Of a DNA stretch of 64,000 nt, positions 1 to 10,272 are shown in pieces. This DNA comes from Undaria pinnatifida. Its lineage: Eukaryota; Sar; Phaeophyceae; Laminariales; Alariaceae. Each line of letters begins with the position of its first letter. The first letter of the stretch is position 1. Location: the NCBI GenBank assembly GCA_012845835.1, contig JABAKD010000014.1, forward strand, positions 2,901,710-2,965,709. The letters run 5' to 3'. The position numbers and the translations under genes were made by a program. The notes below the pieces were generated by a model. The model worked only from the letters and a program-made list of their open reading frames with translations. It made no database searches and was not told the origin of the DNA.

Positions 1-2420
1 ATCGTGCGCGGGGGGCAGGGGATCGCGGGGCACAGGGAGAATACACGACGACAGCGAGGGGGACGGGTGTACCGGGACGCGTGGACGAGCACAACGAGCA
101 CGGGCGTGTCACCGGTGCGGTGCCCTTCGACACGAGATTCCACAGCTGGGCGTCGTGTCGTGTAGCAATGGTATAGTGGTCTGGATCAAAATCTGAAATA
201 TCATTTCCCCTCGTTTTCTAGTCGACTGCTTTACCAAATTTTGACTGTTAGTCGGTTCCCGAACCCTAGCGGCGAATTGGGTCCAGGGACGACGCGAAAT
301 GCCGTCTGTTAGGGTGTTCTGCGCGCCAGGGACATGCTTGGCTCCATGACTCCCCCCGCTCATAATTTCGAGGCGGCCGAGCATTCTCGTGAATAGACAG
401 ACCTTCTTGTCCTTCGCCCCGCCCCACAGGTTAACCCCCGTGACGGCGACCACGTTGTCGCCCCGCATGAATAATGGGTCTCCAACGGACATCGAACTGT
501 CTTTTCGTATTTCAGCATAAGCCCAGCTGTCACTGCCATTCCCGCCAGCTCAAGGGGATTGATCGTGATGGTTCAAGTTTCACGCCGCTGGGCTTTCCGT
601 TTTAGTTCATCCGTCAGTCCCGGGGGCAAGTCGTATCTCCAGCACACTCTTTCTCTTCCTTTTTTCGACGCAGTATCCGCCGACCGCTTCGAAGCTGGCG
701 TTAGATAGGTAATGCCGTTTGGCCCGACATTTAAGTGCGGTGTAGCAGGGGGCGCTTAGTGTCTCCCCTCATTGCAATACTTTTCGGGTTATCGCCCACT
801 TTCAGAAGAGTAGGTTGGCGTGAAACTCGTTGCCGAGGTGCACTAGGTTTGTGTTGCGTTGATCTTGCTCGTCCGGCAACCCCGTGAGCCGCAACAGTCT
901 CCACACGAATACCTTCGGGCGCGTGCTACATACGTAAGATTCCACAACATCCCGGCCATGAGAAGTACGCCCCTCGCTTTTGCTTGGCGTCTGTTTTGTC
1001 GGCCTGTGTTCGCACAGCAGCGTCTTAATCGCTTCGGTTTTTGGCGCAGATACGACATTTTCAGCGTGTGTGAATCGAGGAGAGAGATTCTCAGCGTGTG
1101 TGAATCGATGCTAAAACCCCGAGCGTCGATTTATTGTGTCTCGATCTGTACTCTTGTTTGGTGCTACTGTAGTATGGGTGATGCGTCAACCTCTCCCGGG
1201 CCGAACAACCGAACGTGGTCGGACCCTATCGAGACCGACGCGGTCAGGGCGGTTGTGTCGTCGTGCGAATGCTGGACTCAGATCAACAGGTGGTCGTCCA
1301 CGTACGTCATGACGAAGAAGTTGTCAAACATCCCCCCTCCCGAGTGGGTACGTATCTTAGCGTCTACGAGCAACGGGAGTGGGTTCGCCTTCTTCCCAAC
1401 GGTCGACTACGCGGACGTGCGCCATCATTTTCATCCCTTCGCGCATGATCTGCGCCGACATTATCGTGATGTTACAGCGTGCATGTTTAACCACGGTGGC
1501 CATCATGCCCCAAACCTAGGGGGACCTTACCGCCAAAACGTCAAACGGAAGTCGATTACTAGCAGATCCCCGACTGTAACCAAAGTTGTGGGCCTAGTCT
1601 GGATCCATTCTCACGTTACGAAAGGCGTCGGACACATCAGCTTTGCTCATGAGTATGCGCTTGATCGGATATGTCTTGCGCAGTGTGACAAGTTCGTCGA
1701 GGAATCTTCGTCAGCGCTTCCGCGCACAGGCACGGGGGCACAGTATCTGAGTCGGTGTCCGCGTTCAGTCCTCCCTTTTGGTATTTTTCTGCACTTCGAA
1801 GGATAGGTCGTTAATTATCCGGACCTTGTGAGCGACGACGGTTGCCAGGGGTGATACGCTGAGGTTCGGGGTGTCGTGCGCGACGAACTTCTTCAGGACG
1901 ACGCGAGTACTGAAGGTCACGGTCGAGTCTTGTCTCAGTGGGTGCTGCCTTCGCCGGGACTCCTTTAGTGACTACTTCGTATCCTGACAAGTTCCGCAAT
2001 TTTTGGGAAACCTTGGAGGTCGCCGAACCATCTCTGAATCAATACCGCATTGACAGGGGGGCTACCAACGCCCCCCCCAATGCTCTGAGTATTTCTCCTA
2101 CCGACCCGTGGTGCTGTCTCGCCAGGTCTGTGCAGATATCTGCGAGCTTATACAGCTGTGTTCTTTGGCGGTGTGGGTCCTTGAGCAACTTATCGAGTTC
2201 GACTTTTGGTATATGCCAGCTCTATACTAAACGTTCAATCAGGATTCAACAGCGCGACGCCCCATCAGGAAGCCGCCAGCGTGCTGACCCGCTAATCTTC
2301 GAAGATTCGACTGGATCGGACGTATGTGTATTGTTAGCTTCCCGTGACGGGTGGGTTTGTTTTAGACGGCGCGGCGACGGCGACTGCTCCGATCCTGCCG
2401 GTGATAATGTGGCGTGACGG
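1..2420 (-). pseudogene. Degraded retrotransposon pol (RT-RNase H)
   Basis: Read on the minus strand from right to left, this is a reverse transcriptase followed by RNase H, broken by many frameshifts and stops. Visible pieces in order: FGDLQGFPKIAELVRI (about 1985-2033), SPLATVVAHKVRIINDLSF (about 1790-1860), the first catalytic block SKADVSDAFRNVRMDPD (about 1593-1652), FRLTF (about 1545), the catalytic YVDD at 1293-1304 followed within five codons by TGA at 1278-1280, GFSIDSHTLRIS (about 1083-1118), LLMAGMLWNLTYVARARRY (about 915-975), the RNase H block SNASFEAVGGYCVEKRK (about 655-705), and GDNVVAVTGVNLWGGAKDK then HVPGAQNTLTDGISR (about 290-465). The final DGISR resembles the end of RNase H in Ty3 and DIRS elements. 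A 20-bp direct duplication (1059-1078 and 1089-1108) sits in the SHTL block. The element continues beyond the left edge. Superfamily is uncertain (Ty3 versus DIRS); that it is an RT is not in doubt. Confidence 0.9.
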
Positions 2421-2569
2421 AGGTATCTACTGCTACTATGGAAATAGAACGAATAGCGTGAGGGCTCCGTACGGGCGCGGTAACGCGCACCCCCCAGCGC
2501 CCGGGCAAGTCGGGGGAGGGGGGGGGGGGGGGGGCACGTAGTCCATCGTACGCGGACTGGCAAGGGAGG
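2421..2569. other. Junction with long G run
   Basis: No gene. This short stretch between the pol remnant and the satellite holds a run of about 20 G residues (roughly 2512-2534) with a single A early in it. Proline-rich minus-strand ORFs here are only translations of that run. Confidence 0.6.
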
Positions 2570-3637
2570 TGTCAGAACCGAACTGCATCAGGGGGAAATT
2601 GGATCTGCCCTGCACGCGCAGGCAGGGGCGGTCAGGTTCTTCTGAACTGAATCTGATTCCGACGGACCGGAGCGGGGTCACCAAAATCCTCGCTGAACCT
2701 GAATCTGACTGATCTGGGTCTGTCCTGCGTGCGCAGGCAGGGGGGGTCAGACCCTTCTGAACTGCCTCTGGTTCCGACGGAACGGAGCGGGGTGACCATT
2801 CCCCGCTGCAACTAAAAAAAGGGGGGGTCAGACCCTTCTGAACTGCCTCTGGTTCCGACGGAACGGAGTGGGGTGACCATTCCCCGCTGCAACTAAAAAA
2901 AATCTGACGGTATCTGCATCTGTCCTGCACGAGCAGGCCGGGGTGGTCGGGCCCTGCTGAACTGATTCTGAGTCTGACTGAACGGAGCGGGGTAACCAAG
3001 TCTCCGATGAATCTAAACCTGACTGATCTGCAGCTGTCCTGCACGAGCAGGCTGGGTCAGGCCCTTTTGAACTGAGTCTGATTCTGACTGAATGGAGCCC
3101 GGGGTAACCAAATCCCCGATGAATCTGAATCTGACTGATCTGGATCTGCCCTGCGTGCGCAGGCCGGGGTGGTCAGGCACTTCTGAACTGAATCTGGCTC
3201 CGACGAAACGGAAACGGGGTGACCAATCCCGGCTGAACATGAATCTAACAGCATCTGAATCTGCCCTGCTCACGCAGGCAGGGGTGGTCAGGCCGTTCTG
3301 AACTGATCTTGGATCCACCTGAACGGGACGGGGTGACCAAGCCCCACTGAACCTGCATCTGACTGAATCTGCACCTACCCTGCATGCGCTGGCCGGGGTG
3401 GTCAGGCACTTCTGACTTGGAGCTGGTTCCGACGGAACGGAAACGGGGTGACCAATCCCGGCTGAAGGTTAATCTAACTGCATCTGAATCTGCCCTGCTT
3501 ACGCAGGCAGGGGTGGTCAAGCCCTTCTGAACTGAATCTGGATCCGACTGAACTGGATGGGGTGACCAAGCCCCACTGAATTTGCATCTGACTGAATCTG
3601 TGCCTGCCCTTCTCGAGTAGGCCCGGGTGGCCAGGCC
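2570..3637. repeat. 114-115 bp tandem satellite, left block
   Basis: Diverged tandem copies. The core GGGGTGGTCAGGC recurs at 3166, 3281, 3395, 3510 and 3624, a spacing of 114-115 bp. Each unit carries repeated CTGAATCTG / CTGACTGAA motifs, a GGGGTGACCAAGCCCC dyad and a small CCTGC-loop-GCAGG hairpin. A shorter local duplication of about 80 bp, with an A run, lies at 2740-2900. The block is interrupted at 3637 by an LTR element and resumes at 4841. Confidence 0.92.
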
Positions 3638-3887
3638 TGTTGAGGATGCTCACGTACTCGGTAACGAGGTATACATGTAACTGTATTTGTTGGGGCTTCC
3701 ACAGATACAATATGGATGTTTCTTTAATGATGAATTTCCATTCTATCATGCCTTGACCGGCACTTGGTCAACGAGCTCCCACCGGGCGACGATAATCTAT
3801 ACATTTCCCTTTCTCTGCTTGTACATCATGAGAGCTCTCCTGTGAACCTACTCCGACCCGAGCACCTACCAGTGGAGCATCTTCACA
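3638..3887 (+). repeat. 5' LTR
   Basis: Left long terminal repeat of the TRIM-like element, TGTTGAGG...CTTCACA. Aligns along its full length with 4582-4840, apart from small indels such as an AT-dinucleotide expansion in the right copy. Confidence 0.92.
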
Positions 3888-3903
3888 CGGTAGCGTGGTC
3901 TAA

Positions 3904-4335
3904 GTGCTTAGCAGCACCTGCTGGTGGAGGCCCCAACTGGAGAGCGGGTTCACGGGTGAGCGATTGGTAGTAGATTTTTATCGAGTTTTAGGCATGATGC
4001 AAAGTCTAGAGGGACCGACATTGCCAAGGGACATCGCTGCCCGGACAGAGGTCACGAAGACTACAGCTAGATCGATTGCCAACATACCTGGGGCAGATGC
4101 CACGGGTGAGGCCGGTAGCGCAAGAGTGCGTGACCAGTCTCCGCCGGAGGGCGGAGCAAACGCGCGCGATGAAGAAATCGCGCGCTTACAGTTGGAGAAT
4201 CTTCGGATGAAAATTCGCTTGGAAATCCAGGCGGAAGAGAGGGAGCGCGCAGTGAGAGCCGATCGAGAAAGGCTCCAACATGAAGATGTTGGAGTTATGG
4301 GCATATGCTCGGTTCAACCCTATTTCAACAGCTGA
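3904..4335 (+). CDS. Gag-like coiled-coil ORF inside the LTR element
   Basis: 143 codons, between the primer-binding site and the right LTR. An alternative start is at the Met pair near residue 30 (MMQSLEGPTLPRDIAARTEV). The middle is Ala/Gly-rich; residues about 88-125 form a strongly charged heptad-like stretch (DEEIARLQLENLRMKIRLEI, then EERERAVRADRERLQ) typical of a coiled coil. The position directly after the 5' LTR is that of gag. No zinc knuckle, protease or RT is present. It could be a gag remnant kept for particle assembly or a captured host fragment; I recognise no specific family. Confidence 0.45.
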   Translation: MLSSTCWWRPQLESGFTGERLVVDFYRVLGMMQSLEGPTLPRDIAARTEVTKTTARSIANIPGADATGEAGSARVRDQSPPEGGANARDEEIARLQLENLRMKIRLEIQAEERERAVRADRERLQHEDVGVMGICSVQPYFNS

Positions 4336-4581
4336 TGGCCGTTTGATTACTGGGGCAGACACCCCTAGTTACGGCAGCTGAGTGATGATTACCGGGTTGA
4401 TGTTGGAGGTAAGACCACGATATTCTATTGATTTTGATTTAATCCGAGGTTCGGTTTTTGCGTGTTATTCGGGCTTTGAGACTACTATTGGATTCGAATA
4501 CATGATTATCTTGTTTTGTATCACTGGGGTATGACGAGCGATGCTGTGTTATCCCGTTCCCCGAGCAGGGAGCACAGGGGC

Positions 4582-4840
4582 TGTTCAGGATGCTCACGTA
4601 CTCGGTAACGATATATATATATACATGATGTGACCGTGTTTGTTGGGGTTTCCATAGATACAATATGGATGTTTCTGTATTGATGAATTTCCATTCTGTG
4701 GTGCCTTGACTGGTAGTTATTCAACGAGCTCCCATCGGGCGACGATAATCTATACATTTCCCTTTCTCTGCTTGTACATCATGAGTGCCCTCCTGTGAAC
4801 CTACTCCGACCCGAGCACCTATCAGTGGAGCATCTTAACA
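4582..4840 (+). repeat. 3' LTR
   Basis: Right long terminal repeat, TGTTCAGG...CTTAACA, followed directly by the AGGCC target duplication. Confidence 0.92.
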
Positions 4841-5470
4841 AGGCCCATCGGATATGAATCCGGGTCTGACTGAACGGAACCGGGCGACCAAGCCCCGCTA
4901 AATCTGAATCTAACTGCATCTGAATGTGCCCTGCTCACGCAGGCAGGGGTGGTGAGGCCCTTAGGATCCAACTGACCGGCATACAGTAACCAAGCCCCAC
5001 TGAATCTGCATCTGACTGAATCTGCGCCTGCTCTGCTCGAGTAGGCGGAGGTGGCGAGGCCCATCGGATACGAAATCCGGATCTGACTGAACGAAATGGG
5101 GTGACCAAGCCCCTCTGAAGCTGAATCTGCCCTGCTCACGCAGGTCGGGGTGGTCAGACCCTTCGGATCTGAATCTGGATCCGACTGAACGGAATGGGGT
5201 GACCGAGCCCCACTGAAGCTGCATCTGACTAAATCTGCGCCTGCCCAGCTCGAGCAGGCCGGGGAGGTCATGCCCATCGGATATGAATCCGGATCTGACT
5301 GAATGGAACGAGGTGACCAAGCCCGCCACATCTGAATCTGAACTGCATCTGAATCTTCCCCGCGCTCACGCAGACAGGAGGGGTGAGGCCCTGCGGATCT
5401 GAATATATCTGGACCCAACTAAACGGAATGGGGTGACCAAGCCCAGCTGGATCTGCACCTGATGCTGAAT
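4841..5470. repeat. 114-115 bp satellite, right block
   Basis: Continuation of the array at 2570-3637 beyond the LTR insertion. The same GGGGTGACCAAGCCC and CCTGC-loop-GCAGG elements recur about every 115 bp. Units here more often carry the variant CCCATCGGATATGAATCC. The array decays into unique sequence near 5470. Confidence 0.9.
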
Positions 5471-5556
5471 GAGCCATGGAGTGCTATCGGCTGTACTGCG
5501 CGAGTAAGTAAGGGTTCTGCGTGGTATCTGTCCTTGAACAAGTACTGCATGGTACG

Positions 5557-5939
5557 TGTCAAGAAATTTAGTGGGGTATTAGTCCGTTTGACTACGTGCA
5601 AAACGTTAACCAATAATAGCTTACCCAAACTAAGCCTTATAACACTCTGCCCCCCTGAAACGACGGGATAGCAGGTCGGCCGGATACACGGGCGGATCTG
5701 TCAATATATCCAAGCCGTTTTCAGTTCCTGGGTAAACCGGGGAGAGTATTTTTTTCAAGTTCGACATGGGGAAAATCTAAAAAAGTTTATCATGGTGGAT
5801 GTGGGATTCGAACCCACGACCCATAAACCCATGGTCTATCGACGACGCCATTTGTTAAGGTATTAGTGGGGTAATTAGTCCGTTTTTGGCCACTTGCAAA
5901 AGGTTGACCAATAGCTTACCCAAACTAAGTCTTATAACA
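5557..5939 (-). mobile_element. Miniature LTR element with tRNA-like core, copy 1
   Basis: On the minus strand: 5' LTR 5939-5853 (TGTTATAAG...CTTAACA), a core of about 210 bp, then 3' LTR 5644-5557 (TGTTATAAGG...CTTGACA). Both LTRs are about 87 bp and obey TG...CA. A 4-bp target duplication TACG lies at 5553-5556 and 5940-5943. Two bases inside the 5' LTR begins TGGCGTCGTCGATAG, a candidate primer-binding site, running straight into a tRNA-like 3' half. The core ends in the purine tract AGGGGGGCAGAG immediately before the 3' LTR. No coding capacity. A second copy at 49511-49860 has the same layout and its own 4-bp duplication. Confidence 0.9.
5796..5850 (-). other. tRNA-like 3' half within the miniature LTR element
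   Basis: On the minus strand the stretch contains a perfect T arm GTGGGTTCGAATCCCAC (B box) followed by ATCCACCA, so a CCA terminus is encoded. Upstream, ACCAT...ATGGGT can pair like an anticodon arm. The matching 5' acceptor strand is not at the expected place, so this is a tRNA-like fragment and not a functional tRNA gene. Confidence 0.75.
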
Positions 5940-5944
5940 TACGC

Positions 5945-6254
5945 GCGTGGGCGCGCTACTGGTACCTGTCGTGAGCATGTTTGAGCGAAGCGAACGAAAT
6001 CTGAATAACTATTCGCGCGAGCACATGATAGTACACGATCGGCTGCCAGCCATACTAACAACCTATTGATAGCTCGATGATTAGACCCACGGACTGTTAT
6101 TAATGGACGTATATCTACGTACCAGTGTGTATCGGGATCACCCCGCAACAAAAAAACACATCGAGCAAGGATGGGGTGCGTACCCTCTGGTGCTTTTTTT
6201 GTGGGATACTCTGGGATACCGGTACCAAGTACCCGGTGGACTACCGTGATGCAT
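5945..6254. other. No gene seen
   Basis: Mixed-composition sequence without convincing ORF or repeat within the window. Confidence 0.5.
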
Positions 6255-6850
6255 AATATCATGTTGTTGTTCTTGTTGTCGTTGTTGTTGCATAATAATC
6301 AAGTCCGTGGTCACAGGACAGTCACTCTAGAGCTGAGGAATACCCCAGGGGAAAAACACAAACAAACCAAAAGTGGTACACGCATAGACTATACCACAGC
6401 TGACGCAATTCATGCCTCCGCCAGAAACATATAAAAGTGAAATCGGGAGTCAGTCTACGATGTGCCAGGTCCATACTGGTGCATACGTCTCACTACTCGC
6501 GCCTGGAAAAACCGACTATACCGCTTGCCACCCAAGACGTACCACGTATTATGTATACATTACACGTAGTACCTATCACTAGACATACGCACGTCAGACG
6601 CATGTCAATTGGAAAAAAAAAACAAAGAAAAGATAAAAAGAGAAAGAAAAGGAAAGGAAAGGAAAGGAAAGGAAAGGAAAGGAAAGGAAAGGAAAGCAAG
6701 GAAAATAAAGAGAAAAAAGAGAGGAAAGAAAAGAAAAAAAGGCAAGACGAGAGGAAGCAAGGAAAGGAAGATGAAAAAATGTCATACCAGCAGACCCTAG
6801 GAACTGACTAAAGACGGCATTGGGCTCATAGCGGGTATCAAGTGCATCAA
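6255..6850 (-). mobile_element. Retroposon family B, copy 1
   Basis: On the minus strand the copy ends GTTATTATGC(CAA)n. Upstream come the conserved family blocks: CCACGGACTTG, CTCAGCTCTAG, a GGCGGAGGCATGAATTGCGT block, and CCAATTGACATGCGTC next to a long pyrimidine tract, then GGGTCTGCTGGTATGAC. Homologous in order to 10273-11243, 11893-12735, 23241-23733 and 59506-59925. No protein coding seen. Confidence 0.8.
6613..6775 (+). repeat. Polypurine tract with (AAAGG)n
   Basis: About 160 bases of nearly pure purine inside family B copy 1, including about nine perfect AAAGG repeats around 6650-6697. Lys/Glu-rich or Phe/Ser-rich ORFs over it are compositional artefacts. Confidence 0.9.
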
Positions 6851-6854
6851 TGGC

Positions 6855-7545
6855 ACTATATCATACGAGTGAGGGAGCAAGGGAGCAAGGAGCAAGTCGA
6901 CTGCTAGTTGCTGGTCATATGTGTGTGTGTGTGTTCTTCACATTAAACCGTTCTTCTACTCGTCGACATCCAGCACACCCAGTGTCCGTACTGATTCTTC
7001 ACCCTAGAAAGATCAGCTCTGTGGTCACAAGCCACGACACAGAGATAATGCATCGTAATGCATTCGACAACGCAATGTCATGCCCTAGTACTGGGTACGA
7101 CAGGCACAACATACATACGTCAGCAACAGAAATACATTGGAAGAGAGAAATACGAAATAAACAAAAACAAAAACAAAAACAAAAAACAAAAAACAAAATA
7201 AGAAAACAAATAAAAACAAAGATAAAAATAAAACAAAAAATGAAACAAACAAAATGAAGGGGAAATCGAAGAAACAACCCAAGCAACCGGAAAGGAGAGC
7301 CAAAGCTCGGAAAAGAAACATAATAAAATGAAATAAAATAAAGTAAAGTAAAACCAAAATAAGATAATCCGAACACGAGCCAAAAACCTGGACACGCAAG
7401 GAGGGAACAAAGGGGAAAAAAATACCCCAGAAAAAGACGAAAAGTGCTATGTACCTACATGTACGTGTTGTGTAAAACGTAAAAAAAATACCATACTATT
7501 GATAAACTGCTGTGCAACATCGCGTTCTTCATCGATATGGCGCGC
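6855..7545. other. A-rich stretch, no gene
   Basis: No gene. 7157-7260 is a degenerate (AAAAAC)n / A-rich tract and 7320-7352 is AAATAA-rich. Low-complexity Lys or Phe ORFs here are not credible genes. Confidence 0.6.
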
Positions 7546-7549
7546 CCCG

Positions 7550-7710
7550 GGTTGATGGGGTTAATTTTTCGGATCTTCCTTCGTAGGGCTCCAGGACCTC
7601 AAGTGTTTCCACGGACTCTACCTAGATTTTTTACAAGAGTTAAATAATGTGAGAACTACAACAACAGCAGCAGGGTTGACCCGTTCTGCTGCTGCTGCTG
7701 CTGCTGCTGG
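7550..7710 (+). repeat. Family B-type tail fragment and CTG repeat
   Basis: Contains TTTTTCGGATCTTCC, GGGCTCCAGGACCT, CACGGACTCTA and GAGTTAAATAATGTGAGAAC, matching the ends of the units at 21298-21590 and 21655-21945 and the tail of family B. It is followed by a perfect (CTG)7 tract at about 7687-7709. Confidence 0.6.
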
Positions 7711-8630
7711 TGGTGTGGCACGAAAATATACGGGGTACTAGTCTAGTCTAATGCTGTAGTCTACAGGTATTCTTTTTGTCTCTCACGTTGTGTCCGAAAG
7801 TCGGTTGATGGAGTTGTCTCGCAGTCTGCTACATCCCACGGGATTTCGATACCGCCTTATTTCTCGAGACCTGCGAGAATACTACTGGAGAGCCAGCGCT
7901 CTCCCTTTGTTGTCTACTCTGAAATCACGTAGCGCGGTGCCTTATTCTCTGTCTCGCATGCATGCTGCGACCTCACTCTAGGATGCACAGGTATAGGTAC
8001 GCACGTGTGGCACTGCGAACGCCACCTCGTGACGGTCGATCGATACAGGTTGTCTCGCTGTCGTCTACCACACACACCAAAATGCGGTACGTCGGTACCG
8101 ACCTGCTTGAAGTGCCCTACTCCAAGGCTCTCGTGGCTCGCTATAGCTTCTCTGCCTTGGGCGGAGAGGAGGCTGACAAGAGCACACCCGGTGTCTTTCT
8201 CGCTCGTCGGCACACAGCACAACACTACCGAAGATTGTATTCTCGCCGTTACTTGACTTGCTCAACCATGCTTCGAACTCAAACACTTCACAAACGCCAG
8301 TGCCCTGCGGAAAACTACAACCCTGCCCAAATACCAAAGAAAGCTTGCCAGGACGCACACGAGGCTTCGGCAGCCCACGGCGTTGCATTCTGTTCGTTCA
8401 CGCTGCTTTAAGGGAGGCATTCGCCATGTTATCTCGGGCTTTCGTCACCCTGGCGGCGCTTCAGCTATCATCGGACACTGCGCTGCGAACGCACGTACAT
8501 GGGTTCGTGCCCTCTTTTTCGCCTGGCCAGGTGGCGCAACGGGCGTCCTCTAGTGCTGGCTCAGTAAACAGCAGGTGCGTGAAAGCTGTGTGCCCCACCC
8601 TGCTGATCTCGTTTGACTCGATGTGCGTGT
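7711..8630. other. No supported gene
   Basis: Overlapping ORFs occur in several frames (the longest about 150-170 codons), but none shows a recognisable domain or stands out from the antisense frames. I cannot exclude an unrecognised exon. Confidence 0.4.
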
Positions 8631-9125
8631 GTGCGTGCGTAGCAGCACTGGTTGTTCGTCGTGAAGGTTGGGTTTGCACGCGTCAGCGAGTGCACTCGCT
8701 CGCCCCCCCGTCCTTCGACCATTACAATTGTTGGAACATTTGGCACGGTACGCAGTGTTCGACTTGTTTTTGATATAAAAAAATAATTTAAGGATGTTTG
8801 AGCCGTGATTTCGACGAATTTCGGGTCAATACTTGTACTCATATTTGCAAGCTGCGTTGTTTGTCCGGCGTATCGCCTGTGTAAACCATTTTGGAAGTGA
8901 TGGTGTTTTACAGTACGGCGTGTGCGTGCGTAGCAGCACTGGTTGTTCGTCGTGACGGTTGGGTTTGCACTCGCCAGGGAGTGCACTCGCGCGTCCTCCT
9001 GTCTGTCGCTGAGCACCGACCATTGCAATTGGAACATTGGGCACGTATGTGTACAACTTGGACATTGTGTACGGCGTGCTGCCTTTACAAACCATTTTGG
9101 ATGTGACAGTTTTTACAGCAGCACG
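8631..9125 (+). repeat. 291-bp tandem duplication
   Basis: The stretch starting GTGCGTGCGTAGCAGCACTG at 8631 recurs at 8922, with TTGTTCGTCGTGA, GAGTGCACTCGC and AACCATTTTGGA motifs in the same order. Two imperfect copies, the second truncated. Confidence 0.8.
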
Positions 9126-9129
9126 AGTA

Positions 9130-10272
9130 CTTGTACTCGTAGTGTGGAAGGTAGCCTTCCTTTTTCCCTGTTTGCTTTTGTTCCGTCAGCTGTTCGATTC
9201 GGTTCAGCACCACCACACCACGCTTATCAGAAGCAAGCACCATGACCGATACGTACCTTGCTATTGATTGGCCATTGCACGCTCGCCGGAAACGCACGGT
9301 GACACCCCTACCCAACTGTCTCCGTGACCGCCCCCCACCAGGGATGCGAGGTCCGCCACGCCCTAAGGCTTGCCAGCTGTTGTTGTAACGTTATGGTCAT
9401 GTCGTTTCGTTATCACGCATACAATGATGCAAAACGGGTTTCGTTTTACGTTTTTTTACGGGTACGTACTGCTGTAGACTATACCTGGCACTATCATTTA
9501 CGTGCTGAGTGACGTGTTGGTGTGTACTTTTTTAATATCTACCGTACGTACTAGACTTGTCTATAATTGATTTTTTGTTCCATGAAGAGCAAACGAATTC
9601 GAGGTATTATTGCGTATATGCGAGGAATAATAGGAATGCATGCAGCATGGAGTCCAGTCTTAGCGCATGGACTGGTTGATAACACTAGACGCCCCAGCGA
9701 TAAATATTAAAAAAATTAAAATACACTCCTACTACAGCAGGCTACAGAAGCAGCCGCACCCGTATACAACCGCCGTGCTGCTGCTGTAGGCCCTTTCCGA
9801 TGTATATGTAGACCATGATACCCTAGTTGATGTTAAGAGGGGGTTGCTCTACTTGCTGGGGGGGTGTTACGAGCACCACGGCCTTTGGCGGTAATCGCCA
9901 GTGCTGTCAAATGACACACAGCATCATCCGGATGGGGAAGCGTCGTGACACGCTTGACAAGGATAACACCTGATGATCCCGAAGTCAAGGGGCGACGAAC
10001 GAAAGAGGAACAAAGTGGGCGAGGGACGCCCGCACTTATATTTCACCCATGACTTGAGGTCCGCTGATGAGGAACACAACAACACCCAAAAGTGGATTGT
10101 AGACAAGGACAGCGCTGGGCGGGTGTCATGGGGTCCGCTGGCGGGGGACACGACGCCTCAAAGCGGAAGACAAATACATACAACAGCTGTAAAACGGAGA
10201 GACACAAAGCTGCAGAGCGACGCGCAAAGGCTGCGGCACCGCCATCCACCGTTGGCATCTCTAGTCTAAGTG
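9130..10272. other. No gene; one short shared repeat
   Basis: No convincing ORF. 10117-10200 (GGTCCGCTGGCGGGGGA, then CCTCAAAGCGGAA) matches 11276-11350, an 80-bp repeat of unknown kind. 9710-9800 is AT-rich. Confidence 0.5.

Larger units (their letters stand above)
3638..4840 (+). mobile_element. Short non-autonomous LTR retrotransposon (TRIM-like)
   Basis: Two direct repeats of 250 bp (3638-3887) and 259 bp (4582-4840) start TGTT and end ACA (TG...CA rule). They are flanked by a perfect 5-bp target duplication AGGCC at 3633-3637 and 4841-4845. Removing the element and one AGGCC rejoins a normal satellite unit, as in the undisturbed unit near 5265. Right after the left LTR lies CGGTAGCGTGGTC, a plausible primer-binding site resembling the complement of an initiator-tRNA 3' end. 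A G-rich stretch ending ACAGGGGC precedes the right LTR as a weak polypurine tract. The internal 694 bp has no RT; it holds one ORF with a coiled coil. The LTRs have visibly diverged, so the insertion is not very recent. Confidence 0.93.

Noticed and set aside
165-215. tRNA-like GGTATAGTGGTCTGG
   Set aside because: Single A-box-like match inside the pol relic, no B box or cloverleaf.
859-1806. Plus-strand 315-codon ORF
   Set aside because: It is antisense to the reverse transcriptase; the minus strand has ADVSDAF, YVDD and RNase H motifs, while the plus frame has no domain.
2344-2563. Proline- or glycine-rich ORFs over the G run
   Set aside because: Translations of homopolymer runs; the same occurs at 10273-10370, 12600-12740, 22300-22740, 33060-33600 and 50740-51000.
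6437-6811. Lys/Glu-rich 124-codon ORF (and similar ones at 10670-11032 and 12075-12359)
   Set aside because: Created by the polypurine tract of retroposon family B; no conserved protein among copies.
8258-9037. Overlapping ORFs of 100-171 codons on both strands
   Set aside because: Several frames are open at once over a 291-bp tandem duplication and none has a recognisable domain.
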